A stretch of 5,472 nt of DNA from Lentisphaeria bacterium (GTDB lineage: Bacteria; Verrucomicrobiota; Lentisphaeria; Victivallales; UBA1829). The notes under the pieces are model-generated. The model was not told where the DNA came from. It saw only the letters and a program-made list of their open reading frames with translations, and did not search any database. Both the position numbers and the translations under genes were made by a program. How positions within the stretch are numbered: position 1 is the stretch's first letter; each line of letters starts with the position of its first letter. Location: contig JAGAPM010000235.1 of the NCBI GenBank assembly GCA_017623265.1, forward strand, positions 1 through 5,472, given 5' to 3'. Of the stretch, positions 1 through 5,472 are shown in pieces.

Positions 1-1218
1 ACGCTTTCTGTTTTTGAAAACATGTTTCTCGGCAAGGAACCGAGTGCATTCGGGCTGCTGAAACGTATGGAGATTATACTGAAAACGGAAGAAATTTTTG
101 CCCGCCTTGACTTCCCGATCGATCCCAAAGCGCCGGTCGCTGCGTTGAGTGTAGCGGAAAAACAGATGCTGGAGATCGCAAAAGCCCTTTTGAATCAATC
201 GGATCTGATGATCCTGGATGAGCCGACCACCGTTCTTTCCAAGGCGGAGGCAGCACGGCTTTTTGAACTGCTCCGGGAACTGCGCGATAATGGAACTTCC
301 CTCATCTTTGTCTCACACAAACTGGATGAAATGATTGCCCTGTGTGATGAGGTCGCTGTCCTGCGGGATGGTGTTCTGGTCGCCCGGGATCCCGTTTCGG
401 AACTGACCCCCATGGATATCGCCGGAAAGATGGTGGGCAGAAGTCTGACACAGGTCTTTCCCCCGAAAACGGAGGTCCTGCCGGATGCACCGGTGCAGTT
501 TGAAGTTCATGACCTTTCCTCTGCCGATCATGTGGTGAAACAGGTTTCCTTTTCCGTCCGGAAGGGCGAAATCCTCGGCCTTGCCGGCCTTGCCGGTGCA
601 GGACGGACAGAGCTTGCAGAAACGATCTGCGGTTTGCGTCGCCGCAAAAACGGAAAAATCCTGCTGAACGGTCAGGATCTTTCCCATTCCGGTGCCGGTG
701 AAGTCTTCCGCCGGGGAATTTCCTATCTTTCGGAAGACCGTCAGGGAACTGCGCTGCTGACGGAGGAAAATCTGATCAAAAACACCACGCTTGCATCTTT
801 GAAGAATTATTTGACATTCGGTTTTATCAACGGCGGAAAAGAGCGGACCAGCACAAAGGAATATATTCAGCGTTTCCGGATCAAGTGCGATTCGCCGGAC
901 AGCCTGATCTCCAGCCTTTCCGGGGGGAATCAGCAGAAGGTCGCCATCGCCAAAGGATTGGACACCCACCCGCATTTCTTTATCTTTGATGAGCCTACCC
1001 GCGGGGTGGATGTGGGCGCACGCCGGGAGATTTATGACTTTATTCACGCGCTTGCGGAAAGCGGAGTGTCCTGTCTGCTGATCTCATCCGATCTGGAGGA
1101 AGTCATTGGCAACTGCACCCGCGTGCTTGTGATGCATAATGGAACGGTCCGGGGAGAAGTCTCCGGCGCCGATATCAATGAAGAAGAGATCATTTATTAC
1201 GCCACGGGCGTGAAATAA
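1..1218 (+). CDS. CUT2 (RbsA/MglA-type) sugar ABC transporter, double ATP-binding protein; 5' end outside window
   Basis: Cytoplasmic ATPase that powers sugar import through the permease encoded next. The reading frame is open from base 1. The residues before the first ATG (TLSVFEN at 1-21, then MFLGKEP) match the conserved LS-AENIFLGREP stretch inside the first ATPase domain of RbsA. The ATG at 22 is therefore internal, and about 100 N-terminal residues including Walker A of domain 1 are missing. Visible in domain 1 are the degenerate signature LSVAEKQ (from 145), Walker B MILDEP (from 208) and the switch histidine in FVSH. Domain 2 has GLAGAGRTE (from 586) in place of a standard Walker A, with R where the catalytic-site K would be, then signature LSGGNQQ (from 916), Walker B FIFDEP (from 979) and ISSD where a His would be expected. 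These asymmetries are normal for this family: the competent site pairs Walker A of domain 1 with the signature of domain 2. The linker MVGRSLTQVFPP is also typical. It is followed by the permease gene 17 bases later, so it is almost certainly cotranscribed. The family call is firm; the sugar is unknown. Confidence 0.96.
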   Translation, partial: TLSVFENMFLGKEPSAFGLLKRMEIILKTEEIFARLDFPIDPKAPVAALSVAEKQMLEIAKALLNQSDLMILDEPTTVLSKAEAARLFELLRELRDNGTSLIFVSHKLDEMIALCDEVAVLRDGVLVARDPVSELTPMDIAGKMVGRSLTQVFPPKTEVLPDAPVQFEVHDLSSADHVVKQVSFSVRKGEILGLAGLAGAGRTELAETICGLRRRKNGKILLNGQDLSHSGAGEVFRRGISYLSEDRQGTALLTEENLIKNTTLASLKNYLTFGFINGGKERTSTKEYIQRFRIKCDSPDSLISSLSGGNQQKVAIAKGLDTHPHFFIFDEPTRGVDVGARREIYDFIHALAESGVSCLLISSDLEEVIGNCTRVLVMHNGTVRGEVSGADINEEEIIYYATGVK

Positions 1219-1235
1219 CGCATACAGGAGTTGAG

Positions 1236-2276
1236 ATGGGAAATTGTGAAAATCTGCCCGGTCAGGACAAACGGAAGAAGTTTCTGCCCTATTTTGTAAA
1301 TGCCGCCAGTTGGATCGCATTGGCTGTGCTGCTGGCGGTCTGCATCATCGTCCGACCCGAATTCAGGAATCCCCAGACGCTCCTCATGATCGCCAAACAG
1401 GTGACGATCGTCGGGATTATTGCGCTCGGTATGACATTTGTGATCGCCGGCGGCGGGATCGATCTTTCTGTCGGCTCTCTATTCGCATTCTCCGGCGTGA
1501 CTGCCCTGTTGATCCTGAAAGATCTTCAAGAGGCGGGAATGGCGCTTGCGTGGTCGGAAGGCGGCGTGTTTCTGATTGTGACTGTGGTCGCTCTTCTGGT
1601 CGGCGCATTGGGCGGTGCGTTGAACGGTCTTCTGGTGGCGGTGTGCAAGATCCCGCCGTTCATTGCAACGCTGGGGACGCTTTCGATCTTCCGGTCTCTG
1701 GCTCTTCATTTTGCAGAATCCGGCACGCTCCCCCTGCGGAATGTGATCGATGGCGCATCGACTCCCGGCATTTCTGAACTTGCCGCCCCTATGATCGGAA
1801 AATATGAGATCACTGCCGTGGTCTTTGTGATCCTGACTGCGCTCTGCTGGATCCTCATGAAATATACGGCGTTCGGACGGCATGTCTGTGCGGTCGGTGC
1901 CAATGAAAAAGTGGCGAAGTTTGCCGGGATCAATACCGGGCTGATCAAACTGTTGACCTATACGTTGACCGGTCTTCTGGTCGGTGCCGGTGTGGTGCTG
2001 TTCCTCGGACAGTTGGAATCCGTTCCCAATAATGCGGGCAATCTTTACGAGTTGGATGCCATTGCAGCTGTTGTGATCGGCGGAACTGCCATGAGTGGCG
2101 GCAAAGCCAATGTGTGGGGGACTCTTGCCGGTGCGCTGATCCTGGGATTGATCTTTGCATTCCTCAACTTTACCGGAACTGCTCCCGCATTGAAGGGATT
2201 GGTGCAGGGCGTGATCATTCTGCTTTCTGTTCTGATCCAGGGTTTTGCCTTTATGTTGAACCGGAACCGTGCATGA
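1236..2276 (+). CDS. CUT2 (RbsC-type) sugar ABC transporter permease
   Basis: Inner-membrane channel subunit, 346 residues, which is close to the usual length for the BPD_transp_2 family. A short charged N-terminus (residues 1-15) leads into a hydrophobic segment at about 20-39. Further membrane segments lie near 54-73, 80-95, 110-135, 190-208, 234-257, 273-285, 296-312 and 320-340. Family landmarks are IALGMTFVIAGGGIDLSVGS (62-81), the cytoplasmic loop FGRHVCAVGANEKVAKFAGIN (213-233), which corresponds to the ATPase-contact region of RbsC, and ELDAIAAVVIGGTAMSGGK (272-290) followed by GTLAGALILG. The start is supported by AGGAG at 1226-1230, five bases before the ATG. It lies 17 bases after the ATPase stop, and the binding-protein gene starts 40 bases downstream, so the three form one operon. 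No break or missing motif is seen. Family assignment is strong; substrate is not determinable. Confidence 0.96.
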   Translation: MGNCENLPGQDKRKKFLPYFVNAASWIALAVLLAVCIIVRPEFRNPQTLLMIAKQVTIVGIIALGMTFVIAGGGIDLSVGSLFAFSGVTALLILKDLQEAGMALAWSEGGVFLIVTVVALLVGALGGALNGLLVAVCKIPPFIATLGTLSIFRSLALHFAESGTLPLRNVIDGASTPGISELAAPMIGKYEITAVVFVILTALCWILMKYTAFGRHVCAVGANEKVAKFAGINTGLIKLLTYTLTGLLVGAGVVLFLGQLESVPNNAGNLYELDAIAAVVIGGTAMSGGKANVWGTLAGALILGLIFAFLNFTGTAPALKGLVQGVIILLSVLIQGFAFMLNRNRA

Positions 2277-2284
2277 AATTTAAA
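2256..2284 (+). promoter_or_regulatory. weak candidate internal promoter ahead of the binding-protein gene
   Basis: TTGAAC at 2256-2261, a 17-base gap, then TTTAAA at 2279-2284, ending in the AT-rich 40-base gap before the substrate-binding protein. The spacing is ideal but the -10 box matches the consensus poorly. Binding proteins are usually needed in excess over their transporter, so an extra promoter would make sense. That is inference, and the match could be chance. Confidence 0.25.
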
Positions 2285-2316
2285 AATTATCAATAAAAAA
2301 CTGAAAGGAATGACGG

Positions 2317-3255
2317 ATGAAAAAAGTATTTCTGATGACCTGTGCCGCATTTTGTGCCGCTCTGCTCTTCTGTGCATGCGGTGATGCCGGCAAGAGAACG
2401 ATCGTGATCTCAATCCCCTCTGCCGACCATGGTTGGACCGGCGGGATCGTTTCCTGGGCGGAAAATGCCGAAAAGGAAATCGAAAAGAATAATCCGGATG
2501 TGGATGTGATCGTTCAGACAAGCAAGGATTCCCAGGAACAGGCAAACGGGATCGAAACCATGCTGGCGAAGGGTATCGATACGCTGGTGATCCTGCCTCA
2601 TGAACCCGCCCCCCTGACCAATATCAGCAAAAAAGCCAAAAAACAGGGTGTTTTTCTGGTTGTTGTGGATCGCGGTCTGGCGGAACCGGTATACGATTTT
2701 GAAGTGGTCGGCGATAACACCGGTTTCGGTGAAGCAGCCGCCCGTGCCATTGGCAGAGAACTGAACGGAAAGGGTGAGATCGTGATCATGGAAGGGATCC
2801 AGTGTCAGGTCAATACGGACCGGGTCAATGGTTTTAAAACGGTCCTTGCCAAAGAATTCCCCGGAATCCGGATCCTGCAGAGTACCAATGCCAACTGGAG
2901 CGAAGAAGAAGGCATGAAAGTCATGGAAAACATGCTTTCCAAATTCAATCAGATCGATGCCGTATGGACCGGGGATGATGATGTGTTGAACGGCGCCCTG
3001 AAAGCGTACGAAAAATCCGGCAGATCGGATGTGAAACTCATGGTCGGCGGTGGTGGCAGTAAAACGGTCGTCAAGCGTGTGCTGGATGGTGATCCGCTGG
3101 TCCGTCTGACCGTGACTTATCCCCCGAAAATGATCTATGATGCCGCTCTTATGGCAGTGGAAAAGAAAGCTCCGCAGAAAAAGGTCGTGATCCCCGCAGA
3201 AATCGTGGAGAAGACCAACGCGGCAAAGTTCTATTATCCCGATTCCCGCTATTGA
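2317..3255 (+). CDS. sugar ABC transporter substrate-binding protein, probable lipoprotein (periplasmic binding protein type I fold, RbsB-like)
   Basis: Captures the sugar outside the inner membrane and delivers it to the permease. It has 312 residues, usual for the Peripla_BP_4 family. The N-terminus has MKK, a hydrophobic stretch (4-18) and then CACGD; Cys21 is the likely lipidated residue, although Phe rather than Leu at -3 makes the lipobox imperfect. Mature domain landmarks are SADHGWTGGI with W40 as a likely sugar-stacking aromatic, VVVDRG (D118, R119, like the IDR motif of RbsB), VGDNTGFGE (131-139), TDRVNGF (R169), WTGDDDVLNGALKAY (217-231, D222 equivalent to the ND motif) and LTVTYPPKMI (264-273). 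The usual G-F-D-G ligand motif reads VGGGGSK (243-249), so the Asp is absent. The start has AAAGGA at 2304-2309, 7 bases before the ATG; another ATG at 2310 is out of frame. Third gene of the importer operon; its stop is 6 bases from the convergent regulator's stop. Confidence 0.95.
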   Translation: MKKVFLMTCAAFCAALLFCACGDAGKRTIVISIPSADHGWTGGIVSWAENAEKEIEKNNPDVDVIVQTSKDSQEQANGIETMLAKGIDTLVILPHEPAPLTNISKKAKKQGVFLVVVDRGLAEPVYDFEVVGDNTGFGEAAARAIGRELNGKGEIVIMEGIQCQVNTDRVNGFKTVLAKEFPGIRILQSTNANWSEEEGMKVMENMLSKFNQIDAVWTGDDDVLNGALKAYEKSGRSDVKLMVGGGGSKTVVKRVLDGDPLVRLTVTYPPKMIYDAALMAVEKKAPQKKVVIPAEIVEKTNAAKFYYPDSRY

Positions 3256-3261
3256 GCCGGA

Positions 3262-4134
3262 TCAGCCGCCCTTCCGGAATGTGCCGGGCGTGACGCCGAA
3301 CGCATCGGAAAAACACCGGATGAAATAGGCGGTATTGCGGAAGCCGCACATCTGGGCGATCTCTTTGACGGAGTACTGCGTCTGACGCAGTGCTTCCGTC
3401 GCTTGTTGAAGGCGGAGTTCCGTCACAAACTGCGGTACGGTCAAGCCCTGCGTTTTTTTGAATTCCCGGGAGAAATGCCATCGGCTGTACCCGGCTACCT
3501 CTGCCAGAACGTCCACGGTCAGTTCATCGCCCAAGTGATTCCGGCAGTAATCCAACACCTGTTCCATGGCGGCGGGACGGTTGCCGGTCAGATGCCGTTC
3601 CAGTTCATCTCCCAACCGCATGAGCAGACGGTAGGCTTCACTGGCGGAATCCCACGCAGAGCCCGGCAAATCGCTCTTCAACAGACGGTGCATGGAACTG
3701 ACGGTCTTCCCTTCCGGTGATAACGGAACGACAACTCCGAACCGGTTGCGCAATTCACGGATCAACTCCCATGCCGCCCGACCGCTGTACGAGGCGTACA
3801 AAACTTCCCAATGGCGGGATTCCACAGGCAGAAAATAACGGTGCGGTTCGGGAAAGGTCAGAAGCATGGCATGACCCGGCGGAACATCATACGTTTTCCC
3901 TTCCCACTCCACAGAACCCTGTCCGGAAAGCGTGTACTGGATCAGGGCATGTTCCCCGTTCCCTTCGCTGCGCAATGTGCCGTCCCAGCTGTATTCATGA
4001 CTGGAAATATAATGAAGCCCGATCGCACGCAATTCCACCGGAAGAGAAAAAATCTTTTCCGGATAAATAAATCGCCGGACGGTCGATGTGCCGAAACGGT
4101 CTTTCTCACCGCATATTTTTTGTATCTTTAACAT
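3262..4134 (-). CDS. AraC-family transcriptional regulator with cupin-like sensor domain
   Basis: A 290-residue DNA-binding regulator, a normal length for two-domain AraC proteins. The N-terminal half carries a cupin-like ligand-sensing domain (about residues 35-115), with the signature YTLSGQGSVEWEGKTYDVPP followed by GHAMLLTFPEPHRYFLP. The C-terminal half (about 188-290) carries two helix-turn-helix units: LTVDVLAEVAGYSRWHFSREFKK (206-228) and YSVKEIAQMCGFRNTAYFIRCFSDAFGVTPGTFRK (254-288), the latter being the classic AraC signature. The frame extends upstream to an ATG at 4188 and a TTG at 4194. I prefer the ATG at 4134 because the extra 20 residues (…FSCYIIHNRTLKINDKF) come from AT-rich intergenic DNA that looks like promoter, and the upstream starts would lie inside or before the regulator's own likely promoter. 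No candidate start has a clear Shine-Dalgarno site. It is divergent from the GH4 gene and convergent with the transporter, so it probably regulates one or both in response to a sugar. Confidence 0.93.
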   Translation of the reverse strand: MLKIQKICGEKDRFGTSTVRRFIYPEKIFSLPVELRAIGLHYISSHEYSWDGTLRSEGNGEHALIQYTLSGQGSVEWEGKTYDVPPGHAMLLTFPEPHRYFLPVESRHWEVLYASYSGRAAWELIRELRNRFGVVVPLSPEGKTVSSMHRLLKSDLPGSAWDSASEAYRLLMRLGDELERHLTGNRPAAMEQVLDYCRNHLGDELTVDVLAEVAGYSRWHFSREFKKTQGLTVPQFVTELRLQQATEALRQTQYSVKEIAQMCGFRNTAYFIRCFSDAFGVTPGTFRKGG

Positions 4135-4142
4135 AAATTTAT

Positions 4143-4157
4143 CATTGATTTTCAATG
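4143..4157. repeat. perfect inverted repeat, candidate operator
   Basis: CATTGA, TTT, TCAATG: two perfect 6-base arms around a 3-base centre. It covers the -35 box of the GH4 promoter and lies just downstream of the predicted start of the regulator transcript. A protein bound here could block both. AraC proteins more often bind direct repeats, so another repressor is possible; chance occurrence in AT-rich DNA is also possible. Confidence 0.45.
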
Positions 4158-4173
4158 TTCTGTTGTGTATAAT
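4145..4173 (+). promoter_or_regulatory. sigma70-type promoter for the GH4 gene
   Basis: TTGATT (-35, 4145-4150), exactly 17 bases, then a perfect TATAAT (-10, 4168-4173). Transcription would begin near 4180, giving a leader of about 38 bases before the ATG at 4218. This is the best promoter match seen in the window. The off-consensus last two bases of the -35 box fit a promoter that benefits from an activator such as the adjacent AraC protein; that part is inference. Confidence 0.7.
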
Positions 4174-4189
4174 ATAGCACGAAAACATT
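4154..4189. repeat. imperfect dyad centred on the divergent promoters
   Basis: AATGTT (4154-4159) and AACATT (4184-4189) form outer arms; GTG (4165-4167) and CAC (4178-4180) form inner arms; TATA-A-TATA (4168-4176) is the centre. Both half-sites read AATGTT, 3 to 5 bases, GTG, then TATA outward to inward on their strands. The arms are offset by about one base, so the symmetry is imperfect. It may reflect a shared regulator site or simply two back-to-back promoters. Confidence 0.35.
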
Positions 4190-4194
4190 ATCAA
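4166..4194 (-). promoter_or_regulatory. candidate promoter for the AraC-family gene, overlapping the GH4 promoter
   Basis: Reading the - strand: TTGATA (-35, 4194-4189), 17 bases, then TATACA (-10, 4171-4166). The start would fall near 4159, leaving about 25 bases of leader before the ATG at 4134. The -10 lacks the final T, so it is weaker than the opposing promoter. Its -10 shares bases with the GH4 -10, so the two could not be occupied by polymerase together. Confidence 0.45.
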
Positions 4195-4217
4195 TCCAAA
4201 CAGAAAAGGAAAAAATT

Positions 4218-5472
4218 ATGAGAAAAAAGATCGCCTTCATCGGAGCCGGCAGTTTCGGTTTCACCCGCAGACTGGTACGGGACCTTATGACATTCCCCGC
4301 CTTCAAGGATGCCGAACTGGCACTGATGGATATTGACCCCGTTAAACTGGAATTCAGCCGCCGGATGACGGAAAAGATCCTCGCCGCCGGGAATTATCCG
4401 GCAAAACTGACCGTGACCATGGATCGGGAAGAAGCGTTGCGCGGAGCGGATGGCGTGGTCATCACCATCCTGCAGGGCGGATACCGGGTGTTCAGTACGG
4501 ACATCACCATCCCCATGTCATACGGCGTCGATATTAATGTGGGTGATACCCGCGGCCCCTCCGGTATTTTCCGGATGCTCCGTACCCTGCCGGTCATGCT
4601 GGATATCTGTGCGGATATCGACCGATTCTGTCCCAACGCCATTGTATTGAACTACACCAACCCCATGGCGATGCTGTGCAGCGGGATGCAGAAAGCGTAC
4701 CCCCATCTCAAAATCACCGGCCTCTGCCACTCTGTTCAGGGGACTGCTGCCATGCTGGCAAAATGGATCGGCGCCGATATGAAGGACATCACATACACCT
4801 GCGCCGGGAGCAATCATCAGGCATTTTACCTCAAGTATGAATGGAAGGGCGAAGACGCCTATCCGCTGATCCGGAAAGCCATCACAAAGAAGAAAGATAT
4901 TTACCAGTGCGAACTGGTCCGCAACGAAATGTTCCTGGCGCTGGACTACTATGTGACAGAATCCAGCGGACATAACAGCGAGTACGTGGCGTGGTTCCGG
5001 AAACGCCCGGACCTGATCGAAAAGTTCTGTTTGCCCGGTATGGGCTGGAACCCGGGCGAACACGCCTACATCCTGAACCGGTACAAAGAACGGGCGAAAA
5101 ACTGGAAAAAAGTCAGCGAGGATGCCCTGAAGGAGGAAGTGGACCTGAATCGGGGATATGAATACGCCTCCAGTATCTTCAACGCCATCTTCGGCGATAA
5201 CGAACCTTATGAATTCAACGGCAATATCCCCAATACCGGGATCATCGACAACCTGCCTGCCGGCGCATGCGTGGAAGTGCCGGTCCTCGCCTCCAAACGG
5301 GGGATCGATCCCTTCCACGTCGGTCCCATGCCCGATCAGCTCGCCCTGCTGAACAATATCTCCTGCCGCTGCGAAGAACTGGCGATCAAGGGCGCTATGA
5401 CCGGCGACCCGAATATGGTCTATCAGTCCATTATCTTTGACCCTCTGACTTCCGCCGTCCTCAGCCTTGCCG
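4218..5472 (+). CDS. glycoside hydrolase family 4 enzyme, MelA-like alpha-galactosidase; 3' end outside window
   Basis: Predicted cytoplasmic glycosidase using NAD+ and a divalent metal in the GH4 oxidation-elimination mechanism. 418 codons are visible without a stop; E. coli MelA has about 450 residues, so roughly 30-40 are missing. The Rossmann motif FIGAGSFGFT (7-16) is followed by ALMDIDP (35-41), whose D38 would hold the NAD ribose. Then come VGDTRGPSGIFRMLRTLP (108-125), NYTNPMAM (145-152), GLCHSVQGT (168-176), AGSNHQAFYL (196-205), YVTESSGHNSEY (245-256) and NLPAGACVEVPVL (from 345). C170 and H200 match the metal-binding Cys and His of GH4. From family knowledge, the CHSV form of the metal motif marks alpha-galactosidases, as opposed to the CDMP or CNxP forms of 6-phosphoglycosidases. 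Resemblance to MelA continues to the window edge (FDPLTSAVL versus MDPHTAAVL). The start has AAAAGGA at 4204-4210, 7 bases before the ATG. Its own promoter lies in the shared divergent region. Exact substrate remains inferred. Confidence 0.93.
   Translation, partial: MRKKIAFIGAGSFGFTRRLVRDLMTFPAFKDAELALMDIDPVKLEFSRRMTEKILAAGNYPAKLTVTMDREEALRGADGVVITILQGGYRVFSTDITIPMSYGVDINVGDTRGPSGIFRMLRTLPVMLDICADIDRFCPNAIVLNYTNPMAMLCSGMQKAYPHLKITGLCHSVQGTAAMLAKWIGADMKDITYTCAGSNHQAFYLKYEWKGEDAYPLIRKAITKKKDIYQCELVRNEMFLALDYYVTESSGHNSEYVAWFRKRPDLIEKFCLPGMGWNPGEHAYILNRYKERAKNWKKVSEDALKEEVDLNRGYEYASSIFNAIFGDNEPYEFNGNIPNTGIIDNLPAGACVEVPVLASKRGIDPFHVGPMPDQLALLNNISCRCEELAIKGAMTGDPNMVYQSIIFDPLTSAVLSLA

Noticed and set aside
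22..24. ATG at 22 as the true start of the ATPase
   Set aside because: The frame is open to base 1 and encodes conserved family sequence upstream, and a start here would delete Walker A of the first domain; the gene is cut by the window edge.
586..612. Walker A of the second ATPase domain lacking Lys, as a sign of decay
   Set aside because: GxxGAGRTE without Lys, and Ser in place of the switch His, are standard in the second domain of RbsA/MglA-type ATPases.
313..1047. Long 244-codon open frame on the - strand inside the ATPase gene
   Set aside because: It lies wholly antisense to a gene with every expected ATPase motif, has no recognisable domain, and is best explained as a shadow of the real frame's codon composition.
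3256..3300. GC-rich bases between and after the convergent stops as a bidirectional terminator
   Set aside because: Only short, imperfect pairings such as GCCC/GGGC are possible, and no T run follows on either strand.
3403..4131. Three + strand open frames of 105-117 codons across the AraC gene
   Set aside because: They overlap one another and the AraC frame, show low-complexity Pro/Arg/His-rich translation, and have no family resemblance; the - strand frame contains clear HTH motifs.
4518..5318. 266-codon - strand open frame opposite the GH4 gene
   Set aside because: The + strand frame matches MelA along its whole length, including metal and NAD motifs, so this antisense frame is a shadow.

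Overview
This window carries most of a carbohydrate-uptake and breakdown locus in a bacterium of moderate GC content. On the + strand, three genes form a ribose-type (CUT2) ABC importer in the order ATPase, permease, substrate-binding protein. This matches the A-C-B order of the E. coli rbs operon. The ATPase gene enters from the left edge, and its first roughly 100 codons, including the first Walker A motif, lie outside. On the - strand, an AraC-family regulator gene converges on the binding-protein gene with only 6 bases between the stop codons. From the other side of the regulator, an 83-base divergent control region starts a + strand gene for a glycoside hydrolase family 4 enzyme of the MelA (alpha-galactosidase) type. 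That gene runs off the right edge with only a short C-terminal piece missing.

A likely reading is as follows. The binding protein is tethered to the outer face of the inner membrane and captures a sugar, and the permease and double ATPase import it. The cytoplasmic, NAD- and metal-dependent GH4 enzyme would cleave an alpha-galactoside or related alpha-glycoside. The AraC regulator would sense a sugar through its cupin-like N-terminal domain and control itself, GH4 and perhaps the transporter. Ligand specificity cannot be read from the sequence. CUT2 importers usually carry monosaccharides, so the transporter and GH4 may serve different steps of one pathway.

The divergent region is the most structured non-coding stretch. 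It holds a good sigma70-type promoter for GH4 (TTGATT, 17 bases, TATAAT), an overlapping candidate promoter for the regulator on the other strand, and two inverted repeats suited to operator use. It argues for starting the regulator at the ATG at 4134, not at the upstream TTG or ATG.

The organism is uncertain. Shine-Dalgarno sites, a lipoprotein-type binding protein, an AraC regulator and a GH4 enzyme would fit a gut-type Lentisphaerota/Verrucomicrobiota bacterium, but Firmicutes or spirochaetes with similar loci cannot be excluded. No RNA gene, mobile element, CRISPR array or intrinsic terminator was found, and no non-coding stretch exceeds 300 bases. I see no undescribed system here; it is a well-formed sugar-utilisation locus with a few details worth checking.
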